From Candidatus Cyanaurora vandensis (GTDB lineage Bacteria > Cyanobacteriota > Cyanobacteriia > Gloeobacterales > Anthocerotibacteraceae): a DNA stretch of 39,909 bases. Both the position numbers and the translations under genes were made by a program. The notes beneath the pieces were generated by a model that saw nothing but the letters and a program-made list of their open reading frames with translations, was not told the origin of the DNA and did not search any database. The stretch is taken from NCBI RefSeq assembly GCF_013285555.1, contig NZ_JAAXLT010000105.1, positions 1 through 39,909 of the forward strand. Reading direction: 5' to 3'. Below, piece by piece: positions 1-8,248 of the stretch (position 1 is its first letter; every line of letters starts with the position of its first letter).

Positions 1-147
1 GAAGGCAAGGCCGAAGGCAGAGCCGAAGGCGAGTTGAAAGGCAAGCTGGAGACGGTCCCGGCTTTGATGAAAAGGGGTTTTACACTCCAGGAAATTGCGG
101 AGATTCTGGGGTTGTCGTTGGAACAAGTGCAGGCAGTACAGCAATAG
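1..147 (+). CDS. C-terminal end of an Rpn/PD-(D/E)XK-type nuclease-transposase-like protein (partial)
   Basis: The open frame enters from the left edge and stops at the TAG at 145-147, giving the last 48 residues. It begins with a repetitive, charged EGKAEGRAEGELKGK stretch and ends in a helical segment (FTLQEIAEILGLSLEQVQAV). This kind of tail is typical of cyanobacterial Rpn-family/DUF4351-type proteins (recombination-promoting nuclease or inactivated transposase families), which often end in Glu/Gly/Lys repeats and an HTH-like helix pair. The catalytic domain lies outside the window, so the family call is an inference from the tail alone. It converges with the leftward photolyase-like gene, with only 18 bp between them and no clear terminator. 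Confidence 0.55.
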   Translation, partial: EGKAEGRAEGELKGKLETVPALMKRGFTLQEIAEILGLSLEQVQAVQQ

Positions 148-165
148 CTTTGGGTCTACACCGCG

Positions 166-603
166 TTACTTGCTGTCGTTGAGATCACCCTTGAAAGCAT
201 AAGCCTGAGCAACCCGCCAGTAACGAGAAAACCGCGCTAGGTCAATGTGCCCGTCATAGTCCACAAAGGGTTCCACTGAGAGGATTGTCACGGGTAAGGA
301 CTGCTCCAGCACCTTCACATACTGCCGAAAAAGCGGGCTGGGACTTGCTGTGGTGACAATCCCATCGGCTTGGTGTTCAGTAGCAAAGGTCAAGACCTCC
401 GCCACCACCCCGCCCCGGCGGATGACTACGGGCAGTTCCACCAGACACTCATAGATGAAGACCAACCGTTTCAAGCTCAACTGCCACTCTGCTAACAGTC
501 GCTCGTCCCAGACCCAGAGCGCGGGGGCCTGGGGATGATTTTTGAAGTGGGGGCCTTGGGGGTCGAGACAGTCCCCATGGACCCAGAGGATCGGTCGGAT
601 CAT
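166..603 (-). CDS. Photolyase N-terminal-like alpha/beta domain protein (split photolyase, half 2)
   Basis: A 145-residue protein with an alternating strand/helix pattern: PILWVHGDCLD near the N-terminus, then ALWVWDERLL, LVFIYECLVELPVVIRRG, and the segment ADGIVTTASPSPLFRQYVKVLEQ. This matches the order of a photolyase/cryptochrome antenna-binding Rossmann domain (strand, short Asp-containing loop, helix pair, ELPVVIRRG-like strand). There is no FAD domain in this ORF. The ATG overlaps the stop of the upstream FAD-domain gene in an ATGA arrangement (600-603), so the two are translationally coupled. I infer that the products assemble into one photolyase-like enzyme or act as a two-subunit cryptochrome. 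An alternative is an unrelated Rossmann protein; the overlap with the FAD half is the strongest argument. Confidence 0.65.
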   Translation of the reverse strand: MIRPILWVHGDCLDPQGPHFKNHPQAPALWVWDERLLAEWQLSLKRLVFIYECLVELPVVIRRGGVVAEVLTFATEHQADGIVTTASPSPLFRQYVKVLEQSLPVTILSVEPFVDYDGHIDLARFSRYWRVAQAYAFKGDLNDSK

Positions 604-1442
604 CGTCGCTTGGCCTTGGGTTTACGACCCGGTTGCGCTGTGGGACTCTCGTTGCGCGGGAATAAATTGTGGGCTAGGTCATCGTAACTGCCCTCAAAGG
701 CGCAGTGTCCATACAACGGACAGCGACGGCAATATAACCCGGCAGTGTACCGCTCCAGGTTCTCGCGATTAAAAAAATAGGGCTTGGCCCCAAAGGTACT
801 CGCCACCCACTGCCAAGACAGATTATTACTCGCCGGGTCGCCATCAATGAGGTGTTCGAGGAACCACTTGGCCCCGGTCTGCCAACGAAGATGCCGCCAA
901 TGGACCAAATAGGCCGCCAGCCACATCCGGGCATGGTTGTGGAGATAGCCCTGGATCTTGAGTTCTTGACTAAACACATCCATACAGACTAAACCCGTCG
1001 TCCCGCTCTGAATATCCTCGGGCAGCGTGTCCTGGTAATGTTGAGGACTGTAGCCGGTTTTGTAGGGTTCGCGGTCCTCCCAAATCCCTTGGCCTAACTT
1101 GAGGTAGAGCCGTTGCCAATAGTCGCGCCAACCCAGTTCGTTGACAAATTTTTCACATTGGTGCGGGGTGGCGCGGGCTAAGACCCAATCGCGGACTTGG
1201 GCTAGGTTGAGGACCCCATAGCGGATGTAGGGCGAGAGCCGCGAGACCGACCCATTGAGGAAATTGCGGGTCGTAGCATAGCGGTGGGTCTCCAAACGGT
1301 TGAGTTGGACCTCCGCTGCCCGCCGGCCCCCCCGGATGGGACTGACCCGCCCGTCCCGCGCCGCCGCTTCAGGAAACTGCTCACCTACGTAGCGAATTAA
1401 ATCCGCCCGGTCTGTGAAATCCCGGCGCATATCCTTACTCAT
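600..1442 (-). CDS. FAD-binding domain of a DNA photolyase/cryptochrome (split photolyase, half 1)
   Basis: 280 residues that cover only the C-terminal FAD domain of the photolyase/cryptochrome family. Conserved family motifs are clear: SVSRLSPYIRYGVL (about residues 65-78), FVNELGWRDYW (99-109), GYLHNHARMWLAAYLV (165-180), and DGDPASNNLSWQW (200-212), which lines the flavin pocket in known enzymes. After these comes a Cys cluster, C238-x2-C241-x5-C247, which could ligate metal or an Fe-S cluster; iron-sulfur photolyases use four cysteines, so a fourth ligand would have to come from elsewhere (C153 or C96 are present). The C-terminus is basic (GRKPKAKRR). The gene is 20 bp downstream of the nucleotidyltransferase gene and overlaps the Rossmann-half gene by 4 bp. 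Likely role: light-dependent DNA repair or blue-light sensing. Confidence 0.85.
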   Translation of the reverse strand: MSKDMRRDFTDRADLIRYVGEQFPEAAARDGRVSPIRGGRRAAEVQLNRLETHRYATTRNFLNGSVSRLSPYIRYGVLNLAQVRDWVLARATPHQCEKFVNELGWRDYWQRLYLKLGQGIWEDREPYKTGYSPQHYQDTLPEDIQSGTTGLVCMDVFSQELKIQGYLHNHARMWLAAYLVHWRHLRWQTGAKWFLEHLIDGDPASNNLSWQWVASTFGAKPYFFNRENLERYTAGLYCRRCPLYGHCAFEGSYDDLAHNLFPRNESPTAQPGRKPKAKRR

Positions 1443-1462
1443 GCCCCCCCGCCTGCGCTCAT

Positions 1463-2014
1463 CTAAACATCTTGGCAGATTGCCCGGATCTCAGCCTGAA
1501 CTGGGTGGGGATAGAGAGCCAGTTCCTCCTGGTATTTATCCAAAAGTAGCGGGTCTTGGGAGACCAGAGCCTGACGTAACTCGGTCCCCGACTTGGGAAT
1601 CAAACGATGGACGGGTTCTAATTTGAGATGGGGATATAGGCTGACCAAGAGCGTAAAATCTGTCAGTTGATAATCGTCGCCAAAATAATAGGCCGCTGGC
1701 AAGGTCCCCATCACCCCCACCGCCGCACCCATAAGCTGCTGAAACCAACTCGCACAGAAGCCCGCCTCCGCCACATCTGCCACCGGAGCCAGAACCAACC
1801 GCGCTAGGGGAAACTCGTGGGCCACCAGTAGCCGGACCAAGAGGTCCCGCCGTGCCAGCCAGGACAAGGGAGCCGAGGGAACCCCGACCAGATTCGCCGA
1901 ACCGACCAGAATCAAGACTTGCGCCTGGGGATAATCCGTGAGCATCCGGTCCACTAGCGTCAAATGCCCGGTATGGGGCGCACCCAGCCGCATTACCGCG
2001 AAGGGATAATCCAC
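1463..2014 (-). CDS. Nucleotidyltransferase, NMN adenylyltransferase-like
   Basis: 183 residues. The cytidylyltransferase/NMNAT superfamily signature is present: GAPHTGHL at residues 11-18, an HxGH motif (H14, H17), and a late SGTELRQAL segment that corresponds to the (I)SSTxxR nucleotide-binding motif with a Gly variant. Such enzymes join ATP to NMN or a related substrate, releasing pyrophosphate; in this context NAD synthesis or salvage is likely. The annotated GTG start is one base after the dedA stop; an ATG at residue 8 (1991-1993) is the alternative and would leave the HxGH motif very close to the N-terminus. The family is clear; substrate choice (NMN versus another nucleotide) cannot be read from the sequence. 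Confidence 0.75.
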   Translation of the reverse strand: MDYPFAVMRLGAPHTGHLTLVDRMLTDYPQAQVLILVGSANLVGVPSAPLSWLARRDLLVRLLVAHEFPLARLVLAPVADVAEAGFCASWFQQLMGAAVGVMGTLPAAYYFGDDYQLTDFTLLVSLYPHLKLEPVHRLIPKSGTELRQALVSQDPLLLDKYQEELALYPHPVQAEIRAICQDV

Positions 2015-2015
2015 T

Positions 2016-2675
2016 TCACGAAGGACCTTTGGACTCTTCCTCAGCGAGTTCCCGCTTGAGTTTGCGGGCTTCCCAGGTTTCGCGGAGCAAGGTGTATACC
2101 AAGATGCCCCCCAAGGCGATGACCAAAGACCAGATCCCTAAACTCTGGAAGAACTGCTCCACCTGTTTCCCAAAGAAATAACTCGCCCCTCCAATCGCTG
2201 TCGCCCAACTGATGGCACCCAAGGCATTAAAAATAAAAAACTTAGGCCAAGGCATGTTCGTAATCCCCGCCAAGGGACCCGCCAAAATCCGTAAGAGGAC
2301 AATAAACCGCCCAAAAAATACGGCCCAAGCACTATTTTTCAAGAAGCCCGCCTCCGCCTTAGCGAACTTAGCCGGGGTCATACCGAAGACCTTGCCGTAC
2401 TTGAGGACTAAGTTACGCCCGTACCGTTTACCGATGAAGTAACCCATGTTATCGCCCAGGATCGCCCCAGTTATCGCCGCCAGCAGGACCCCAGCAATCT
2501 GTAAACGCCCCTGGGACGCTAAGACCCCAGAAATGATGAGGATGGTCTCCCCTGGTAGCGGGATACCTGAATTCTCTAAAAAGATAATGAGGGCGATGAG
2601 CCAATAGCCATTGGCTTCTAAGAAAGGTTGTAAGTTTTGGACGAGGGTTTCGATGAATTGCTGTATGGCTGTCAA
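2016..2675 (-). CDS. DedA family membrane protein
   Basis: 219 residues with the DedA/SNARE-associated family pattern: an N-terminal re-entrant helix with FLENSGIPLPGETILIISGVLA (about 33-54), then GAILGDNMGYFIGKRYGR (about 70-87), the conserved FFGRFIVLLRILAGPLAGITNMPWPKF segment (about 119-145) with the family's F-x-R-F and R-x3-G residues, and a C-terminal TM helix followed by a charged tail. DedA proteins act in the inner membrane; bacterial members include undecaprenyl-phosphate flippases and proteins needed for membrane energetics. It is the first protein gene of the leftward run, 30 bp after the tRNA gene on the same strand. Which DedA subgroup it belongs to is not resolved. Confidence 0.88.
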   Translation of the reverse strand: MTAIQQFIETLVQNLQPFLEANGYWLIALIIFLENSGIPLPGETILIISGVLASQGRLQIAGVLLAAITGAILGDNMGYFIGKRYGRNLVLKYGKVFGMTPAKFAKAEAGFLKNSAWAVFFGRFIVLLRILAGPLAGITNMPWPKFFIFNALGAISWATAIGGASYFFGKQVEQFFQSLGIWSLVIALGGILVYTLLRETWEARKLKRELAEEESKGPS

Positions 2676-2705
2676 CGTACAGATCCTCGCGAGATGGGGA
2701 GAGTC

Positions 2706-2778
2706 TGGGCCGTGCAGGAGTTGAACCCGCCTAAAACGAATTATGAGCTCGCTGCCTCAACCGCTCGGCCAACGGCCC
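2706..2778 (-). tRNA. tRNA with CAT anticodon, probably tRNA-Ile2 (lysidine type)
   Basis: Read on the minus strand, the 7-bp acceptor stem GGGCCGT pairs with ACGGCCC. A D arm, an anticodon stem GCGAG/TTCGT with loop CTCATAA (anticodon CAT), a short variable region and a T arm GCGGG-TTCAACT-CCTGC follow, with discriminator A and no encoded CCA. CAT can be Met or Ile2; the CTCATAA loop resembles cyanobacterial/plastid tRNA-Ile(CAU), whose C34 is changed to lysidine by TilS, rather than elongator Met (commonly TTCATAC). The gene lies just upstream of dedA on the same strand. Cloverleaf and anticodon are read directly; the isotype is an inference. Confidence 0.85.
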
Positions 2779-2819
2779 GACCAGTCCCATCCTACACCCA
2801 GCCCCGTTAAACTGTCGGG

Positions 2820-3533
2820 GTGGCTCTCCTCACGCGCTATCGTCGTCTAGCCCAAGGCATCGGCCCCCTGTACCTGCCCCTGCTGGCTTTGCAGCTAGTG
2901 GCCCTGGGAGGGTCTATTTTGCCGGGGTTGGTGGCGGGTCCTCTACAAGGCGTGGTTAGTGCCCTAGTACCTCTCGGGATTGATCCGCTAGTTACGGGGA
3001 TGAGTCTGGCTTTAGTACACCAAGCTCGGAGGGGGCAGTCCTTAGCGGGACGAGAAGCTTGGGGGCAGGCGGTACGGATTTGGCCCCGCTTGGTGGCAAC
3101 CAGTGCTTTGACGGTCCTTGCGGCGGTGGCTCCGACGGGTTGGCTTTTTTATCTGGCCTACCATGCTTTTGAGCAGGCGTTTTTGGGCGGGGGTAATTTT
3201 ATCTTGCCGTTCGTGGGCATGATCCTGGCGGCTCTACCGGGGATTTATCTGGGCGTGCGTCTTTTCTACACCGTGCCTTTACTCTTCACCGAACCCCAAC
3301 CGCCTCTGTCGGCTCTCAAGCGCAGTTGGCAACTCACGCGGGGCCGCTGGTGGCAGACGGCGACGGCTTTCTTACCCTTGGGAGGGTTGGTGCTGTTAGT
3401 AGGTCTACTCCTGGGTTGGCTCTTGTCTGGGCTGTCAATTCCAGGGTTAGCCTATCCCCAATGGGTATTGGCGTTACGATTAGTGGGTCCCTTGGGCTGG
3501 ACATTTTATCTGGTTTTAGCGGAGGACCCCTAA
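2820..3533 (+). CDS. Polytopic membrane protein of unknown function
   Basis: 237 residues starting at GTG 2820, with about five hydrophobic segments: LYLPLLALQLVALGGSI, LVATSALTVLAAVAP, FILPFVGMILAALPGIYLGV, TAFLPLGGLVLLVGLLLGW and LALRLVGPLGWTFYLVL. The segment VPLLFTEPQPPLSALKRSWQLTRGRWW resembles a motif of the glycerophosphodiesterase membrane-domain and DUF975-like families (a helix ending in A-L-x-x-S-W-x-L-T-x-G), seen in proteins of unknown role. No catalytic motif was seen. The next gene starts about 80 bp downstream on the same strand. The start codon is uncertain because no strong ribosome binding site precedes it. Confidence 0.65.
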   Translation: MALLTRYRRLAQGIGPLYLPLLALQLVALGGSILPGLVAGPLQGVVSALVPLGIDPLVTGMSLALVHQARRGQSLAGREAWGQAVRIWPRLVATSALTVLAAVAPTGWLFYLAYHAFEQAFLGGGNFILPFVGMILAALPGIYLGVRLFYTVPLLFTEPQPPLSALKRSWQLTRGRWWQTATAFLPLGGLVLLVGLLLGWLLSGLSIPGLAYPQWVLALRLVGPLGWTFYLVLAEDP

Positions 3534-3612
3534 GATTTATGACGAAAGCTTGGGCTGTAACCTGCTTTTAACCTGCGACAACTATAGTGTTTGGGACTTT
3601 AGGAGCGGATGT

Positions 3613-6600
3613 ATGCAAGGGTTGGGTGCTTCCATTTGTCAAGGTTCCCGGTGGTTAGCAAAGAGTTTATCGGTGTTCGCGCTCGTCCAACTGGGGCTCA
3701 GTAGCCCGGTGCTAGCGGCTCCCCCGGGGGTGGGCGACCTCATCATCAATGAATATTCCTCCGATAATGATGCCAACGGTGCGGATTATCTGGAATTACT
3801 AGTCCTGACCGACGGGCTTGACCTGCGCGGTTTACGTATTAGTGACAATGAGTTGGTAGCCGGAGTCTGCAACAACAATGAGTCTGTCCTGGTTTTTGGT
3901 CAAGATGCTTACTTGAGTAGCGTCCCCAAAGGCACGACGCTTGCGATTTATACCATCGTTACGGGCGTTACCACGGATACCATTACGGACCCGACGGCGA
4001 GTGATTGGAAGCTAGTTCTCGTGCCAGGAACGGGCATCACCGTGGAAATTGACGGTCTGGGTGGGTCTATCAACGCGGGGTTATCCACGGGGGGTGAAGC
4101 CCTCTATGTTTATCTACCGGGAGCCGATGGCACGAGCGCGGGGACCGATAACGTCTATCTCGACTTTGTATCTTTTGAGAGTGACGGCGGCGAACCCCCA
4201 GCGGGTTTTACCGACATCAACCTACCGAGCGTGGCGGATAACGGTTATTACACGGGCAACACCGCCATCGGCAATGACACGGCGAGTAACTGGGTGGTCT
4301 ACGATGGCCCGCCCCCAATCGCCAGCGCAACGCCCGGTGAAGCCAACCCCAGTCAGGACTTGGCAGGACTCCGGGGCGGGATTGCCAATGCGGGAATTAT
4401 CACCAGTTGCCCCCCGACGCTAGGCACCAGCGTTGGCACCGCGACGAGTACAGCTATCAGTGCCACGGATACCGACGGGACCGTGACAGGCATCGCCATC
4501 ACCAGCACTCCGGTGCCAGGAATCAGTCTGAGCGCGATTGTCCCGGCGACTACCCTGGGCGGGACAGCGACCGCCCAGCTTGATATTAGTGCCAGTACCG
4601 CCTTGGGTAACTACAGTGTCGTCCTCACCTTCACCAACAACGATCCAACCCCCCAGACCAGTACCTGTACGATTACCGTGGCAGTCAATCCCCTGGCTGG
4701 TACCCGCATCCGGGATATCCAGGGCGCGGGTCATGTCTCGCCCCTTTTCAACCCGACGACCGGAGTGGGACTAGCGGTAACGGATGTACCAGGGCTAGTT
4801 ACAGCGGTCCGTACCAATGGTTTCTACTTCCAGGACCCGGCCCCCGACAGTGACCCCAATACCGCCGAGGGCATCTTTGTCTTCACTGGGTCTGCTCCCA
4901 CCGTCACTGTTGGTAGCTCCATCACTGTCAGTGGCACCGTGGGTGAGTTCCGCCCTGGGTGCAGTAGCTTCAACTGCACTTCGACCTCCTCAGGGTTTGC
5001 CAACCTCAGCACCACCCAGATTGCCAGCCCAACGATTACGGCTGTGGCTCCCCTCGGGACTGTGACCGCCACGGTCATTGGCTCGGGCGGACGGGTACCA
5101 CCGACGGAGATTTTTAGTGATGATGCCACCGGGACCCCGCCCAGTGTCGAGACGGGTGGAGCCTTTGACCCCGCCAGTGACGGCGTGGATTTCTATGAGA
5201 GCCTAGAGGGGATGTTGGTGCGGGTGAATGATGCCCGTGTCGTGGGACCGACGGTGACTTTTGGCGCGGGCGGACCCAACAACGTTGAGGTCTACGTCCT
5301 CGGCGACAACGGAGCCAACGCCACGGGTGCCAATACCCGAGGCGGTATCAATATCCGGCCCAACGACCTCAACCCCGAGCGCATCGTCTTCAATAACGCT
5401 CTACAAACCCTTCCCGAGGTCGGGGTGGGGACGGTCTTCCCCGGTGCAGTGGATGGGGTGCTGGACTATAGCTTCGGCAAGTTTCTGTTCTACCCGATTA
5501 ACCCGCTCCCGGTCCCCGTCAGTAATCCTCCGCTCCCTGAGGTAGCAGCGGGGAGTTTCGCGGGTGAACTGACCGTGGCGGCTTTTAACGTCGAGAACCT
5601 GGACCCCGGTGATGGCACTCGGTATGACCAGTTAGCCAGTGTCATCGTCAACAACCTGCGCTCCCCCGACATCCTCAACCTAGAAGAAATCCAAGACAAC
5701 AATGGACCCACCAACGACGGGATTGTCGCCGCCGACCAGACCCTCCATACCCTCATCACCGCTATTCAAACTGCGGGTGGCCCACTCTACAGTTTCCGTC
5801 AAGTCAACCCCGCCCCCGGCAACCTGGATGGTGGCGAACCGGGCGGTAATATCCGGGTGGCGTTCTTGTACCGCGCCGACCGAGTAACGTTTGTAGACCG
5901 CTACGACGGGACTAGCGACCTCAGTACCACCGCGACCCAAGCCCAAAATGTCGGCGGTCCTATCCTCAGTCTGAGCCCAGGCCGGGTGGACCCCAACAAC
6001 ACGGCCTTCTTGAATAGCCGTAAACCCCTCGCGGGCGAGTTCGAGTTCCAGGGCCGCAAGGTTTTTGTCGTGGGCAACCACTTCAATTCCAAGGGCGGCG
6101 ACCAGCCCCTATTCTCCCGGTTCCAGCCCCCCACGCTGCTCTCTGAAACCCAACGCCTCCAACAAGCCACCGTCGTCAAGGGTTTCGTAGATAGCATCCT
6201 GGCGATTGACCCCCTGGCGAACGTGATTGTCCTGGGCGATCTCAACGACTTTGAGTCCTCACCACCCCTGACCATCCTCAAGGGGACCAGCCTCTTCAAC
6301 TTGGTAGAGCGCGTCACCCCCGATGACCGTTTCAGCTTTATCTTCACCGGGAATGCCCAGGTCCTCGACCACCTCTTGAGCAGTGTCAACCTCGCTGCCG
6401 TTGCCACGAGCCAAGACTTCATTCATGTGAACCCGGAGTTTGTCGGTAGCCCTACGGACCACGACCCCTTCGTCGTCCGCTTCGATATCCCCAGCACCGC
6501 GACCCAGTGGCGGATTGCCACCACCGGGGACCTCAACAGTGATGGTAAAGTAGACATCCTCTTCCGTAACCGTCTCAGTGGGGATAACGCAGTCTGGTTA

Positions 6601-7251
6601 CTGGATGGCACCACCTTCCTCAGTGCGCCCCTACTTGACTCGGTGACAGACCTCAACTGGCGACTAGAAGCGACGGGCAACTTCAATAGTGACACCCAGG
6701 TAGACCTGCTCTGGCGCAACCAAGTCACGGGTGAGAACGGGGTCTGGTTCATGAATGGGACCACTTTTGTGAGCGGCGACCTGATTGCTGGTACCCCAGA
6801 CCTCAACTGGGAGATTGTCGGCACGGGCGACTTCAACAGCGATACCAAGGTGGATATCCTCTGGCGTAACCGGGCCACGGGCGAGAATGGGGTCTGGCTC
6901 TTGGATGGCGTCACTTTCTTAGGCGGCTTCCTCATCGAACCCTTAGCAGACCTCAACTGGGCCATCGTCGGGACGGGCGACTTCAACAGTGATGCGAAAG
7001 TAGATATCCTCTACCGCAACCGGGTCACGGGCGAGAACGCAGTCTGGTTTCTAGATGGGTTCACCTACTTGACGGGAGCTTACATTCCCAGCGTCACTGA
7101 TGCCAACTGGACTATCGGCGGCACGGCTGACTTCAACGGGGATGCTCAAGTGGACCTACTCTGGCGTAACCTCCTGACCGGAGAGAACGCCGTCTGGCTG
7201 ATGAACGGCATTACCTACCTTGAGGCGGCTCCCTTGCCGCCCACCAACTAG
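3613..7251 (+). CDS. Secreted multidomain nuclease: lamin-tail + endonuclease/exonuclease/phosphatase + VCBS/FG-GAP-like repeats
   Basis: 1212 residues from ATG 3613, chosen because AGGAG sits at 3601-3605 and because the N-terminus is then a Sec signal peptide (hydrophobic FALVQLGL, likely cleavage after SSPVLA). Domains in order: a lamin-tail-like domain (GDLIINEYSSDNDANGADYL onward), an Ig-like segment, an OB-like region typical of ExeM/NucH nucleases (RIRDIQGAGHVSPLF; TNGFYFQDPAP), and an endonuclease/exonuclease/phosphatase domain with AAFNVENL, LNLEEIQDNNG, VGNHFNSKGGD, VIVLGDLNDF and the terminal PTDHDPFVV. About 230 C-terminal residues form five repeats of about 50 residues built on GDFNSDxKVDILWRN and TGENGVWLLDG, as in VCBS/FG-GAP repeats. 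Likely an exported or surface DNase/phosphodiesterase for nucleic acid scavenging. It is a host gene, not part of the phage. Confidence 0.85.
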   Translation: MQGLGASICQGSRWLAKSLSVFALVQLGLSSPVLAAPPGVGDLIINEYSSDNDANGADYLELLVLTDGLDLRGLRISDNELVAGVCNNNESVLVFGQDAYLSSVPKGTTLAIYTIVTGVTTDTITDPTASDWKLVLVPGTGITVEIDGLGGSINAGLSTGGEALYVYLPGADGTSAGTDNVYLDFVSFESDGGEPPAGFTDINLPSVADNGYYTGNTAIGNDTASNWVVYDGPPPIASATPGEANPSQDLAGLRGGIANAGIITSCPPTLGTSVGTATSTAISATDTDGTVTGIAITSTPVPGISLSAIVPATTLGGTATAQLDISASTALGNYSVVLTFTNNDPTPQTSTCTITVAVNPLAGTRIRDIQGAGHVSPLFNPTTGVGLAVTDVPGLVTAVRTNGFYFQDPAPDSDPNTAEGIFVFTGSAPTVTVGSSITVSGTVGEFRPGCSSFNCTSTSSGFANLSTTQIASPTITAVAPLGTVTATVIGSGGRVPPTEIFSDDATGTPPSVETGGAFDPASDGVDFYESLEGMLVRVNDARVVGPTVTFGAGGPNNVEVYVLGDNGANATGANTRGGINIRPNDLNPERIVFNNALQTLPEVGVGTVFPGAVDGVLDYSFGKFLFYPINPLPVPVSNPPLPEVAAGSFAGELTVAAFNVENLDPGDGTRYDQLASVIVNNLRSPDILNLEEIQDNNGPTNDGIVAADQTLHTLITAIQTAGGPLYSFRQVNPAPGNLDGGEPGGNIRVAFLYRADRVTFVDRYDGTSDLSTTATQAQNVGGPILSLSPGRVDPNNTAFLNSRKPLAGEFEFQGRKVFVVGNHFNSKGGDQPLFSRFQPPTLLSETQRLQQATVVKGFVDSILAIDPLANVIVLGDLNDFESSPPLTILKGTSLFNLVERVTPDDRFSFIFTGNAQVLDHLLSSVNLAAVATSQDFIHVNPEFVGSPTDHDPFVVRFDIPSTATQWRIATTGDLNSDGKVDILFRNRLSGDNAVWLLDGTTFLSAPLLDSVTDLNWRLEATGNFNSDTQVDLLWRNQVTGENGVWFMNGTTFVSGDLIAGTPDLNWEIVGTGDFNSDTKVDILWRNRATGENGVWLLDGVTFLGGFLIEPLADLNWAIVGTGDFNSDAKVDILYRNRVTGENAVWFLDGFTYLTGAYIPSVTDANWTIGGTADFNGDAQVDLLWRNLLTGENAVWLMNGITYLEAAPLPPTN

Positions 7252-7260
7252 GGACCCGAT

Positions 7261-7288
7261 TCCCCCCGGTGGATTGCCAGCGGGGGGA
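7261..7288 (+). terminator. GC-rich hairpin between the nuclease gene and rplS, possible terminator
   Basis: CCCCCCG at 7262-7268 pairs with CGGGGGG at 7281-7287, flanked by one more T-A pair, with a 12-nt loop. It lies 10 bp after the nuclease stop codon. The following bases (CCCTTGTTCT) are only weakly T-rich, so intrinsic termination is plausible but not certain. Confidence 0.35.
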
Positions 7289-7329
7289 CCCTTGTTCTAA
7301 GATAGAAAATCTGAAATAGGTCATCGGTC

Positions 7330-7680
7330 ATGCACGCCCAGGAAATCATCCGCTCCATTGAGCAGGAATTCATCAAAACCGACCTCCCCCTCATCAACAT
7401 CGGGGATAACGTGCGGGTCAACGTCAAAATTGTCGAAGGCGGCAAAGAACGCCTCCAAGCCTTTGAGGGGACCGTCATCTGTCGGCGCGGGGCCGGGATT
7501 AGCAAGAATATCACTGTCCGCCGGGTTTTCCAGGGGATTGGCGTCGAACGGGTTTTCCTCTTGCACTCCCCGCGTATCGAATCCATTAAAGTGACCCGCC
7601 GGGGTTCGGTGCGCCGCGCCAAGCTCTTCTATCTCCGTGACCGGGTGGGCAAAGCGACACGTGTCAAAGAGAAGGTTTAG
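7330..7680 (+). CDS. rplS: 50S ribosomal protein L19
   Basis: 116 residues, the usual length for bacterial L19. Family landmarks are intact: [20 protein letters not shown] near the N-terminus, [25 protein letters not shown] in the middle, and [18 protein letters not shown] followed by [24 protein letters not shown]19 sits at the interface of the two ribosomal subunits. tRNA-Trp follows 22 bp downstream. In many cyanobacteria the order rplS-trnW-secE-nusG is kept; secE is not found next here, so the operon neighbourhood appears interrupted after trnW. Confidence 0.97.
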   Translation: MHAQEIIRSIEQEFIKTDLPLINIGDNVRVNVKIVEGGKERLQAFEGTVICRRGAGISKNITVRRVFQGIGVERVFLLHSPRIESIKVTRRGSVRRAKLFYLRDRVGKATRVKEKV

Positions 7681-7702
7681 TCTGATAAGATGATCTAGCT
7701 TT

Positions 7703-7775
7703 GCGCCGTTAGTTCAGTTGGTAGAACGCAGGTCTCCAAAACCTGATGTCTGGGGTTCAAGTCCTCAACGGCGCG
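7703..7775 (+). tRNA. trnW: tRNA-Trp (CCA)
   Basis: Full cloverleaf: acceptor stem GCGCCGT with ACGGCGC, D arm GTTC-AGTTGGTA-GAAC, anticodon stem CAGGT/ACCTG around loop CTCCAAA (anticodon CCA, Trp), and T arm CTGGG-GTTCAAG-TCCTC with a G-T pair. Discriminator G is followed by an encoded CCA at 7776-7778, unlike the CAT tRNA in this window. It is probably co-transcribed with rplS. Confidence 0.95.
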
Positions 7776-7934
7776 CCACTCTCAGCCAAAATTTCAAACT
7801 CTAGGAGCGGATTTTAGGGAAATGTAAGGTTTTTCAATGGCGAGTGATAACAGTCACAAATTATGTACAGTTTTATGGACACTAACCAGCTCTCGTTAAA
7901 AGCGGTGGAGGACGACGTTGATCATGCGATCATG

Positions 7935-7971
7935 TGGGACTATACGGGATAACGCGGGATTAGCTGGGATG
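7935..7971. repeat. Four GGGA-centred repeats with 10-bp period
   Basis: GGGA(C/T) occurs at 7936, 7946, 7956 and 7966, exactly 10 bp apart: TGGGACTATA, CGGGATAACG, CGGGATTAGC, TGGGATGG. Spacing of about one helical turn places each copy on the same DNA face, as in cooperative protein-binding sites. No binding protein can be named. Confidence 0.6.
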
Positions 7972-8112
7972 GCTCCACAGTAAGGCTTCTAGGGATTGTA
8001 AAGAAAAAGAGACTGATCACCCTACTTTAGATCCAGAATACAAACGCATCTCTCTTAAAAGAGCTTTTAAATACCCCGTAAAGAACTATTCAAGGGGACT
8101 TGAAGGGGATTT

Positions 8113-8166
8113 CTGTATTACGCCTGTATTACTCGGGGACCCTCGGGGCCTGCCTGCCGGTGCCTG
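8113..8166. repeat. Consecutive short tandem pairs with 10-11 bp period
   Basis: Three adjacent direct-repeat pairs: CTGTATTAC at 8113 and 8124 (period 11), CTCGGGG at 8132 and 8142 (period 10), TGCCTG at 8151 and 8161 (period 10). The units differ in sequence but share the near-helical spacing of the 7935-7971 cluster. Confidence 0.5.
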
Positions 8167-8248
8167 CACGATTGCAATTTATGCAAATATCGGGGTGAAA
8201 AGTTTTCGTGCTATGAGGTTGACTCCTACTTTGCAGAAAATGCACAAA

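Noticed and set aside
6484-7240. Leftward frames under the repeat region of the secreted nuclease
   Set aside because: They are mirror frames of the repeats, biased in composition and without start signals.
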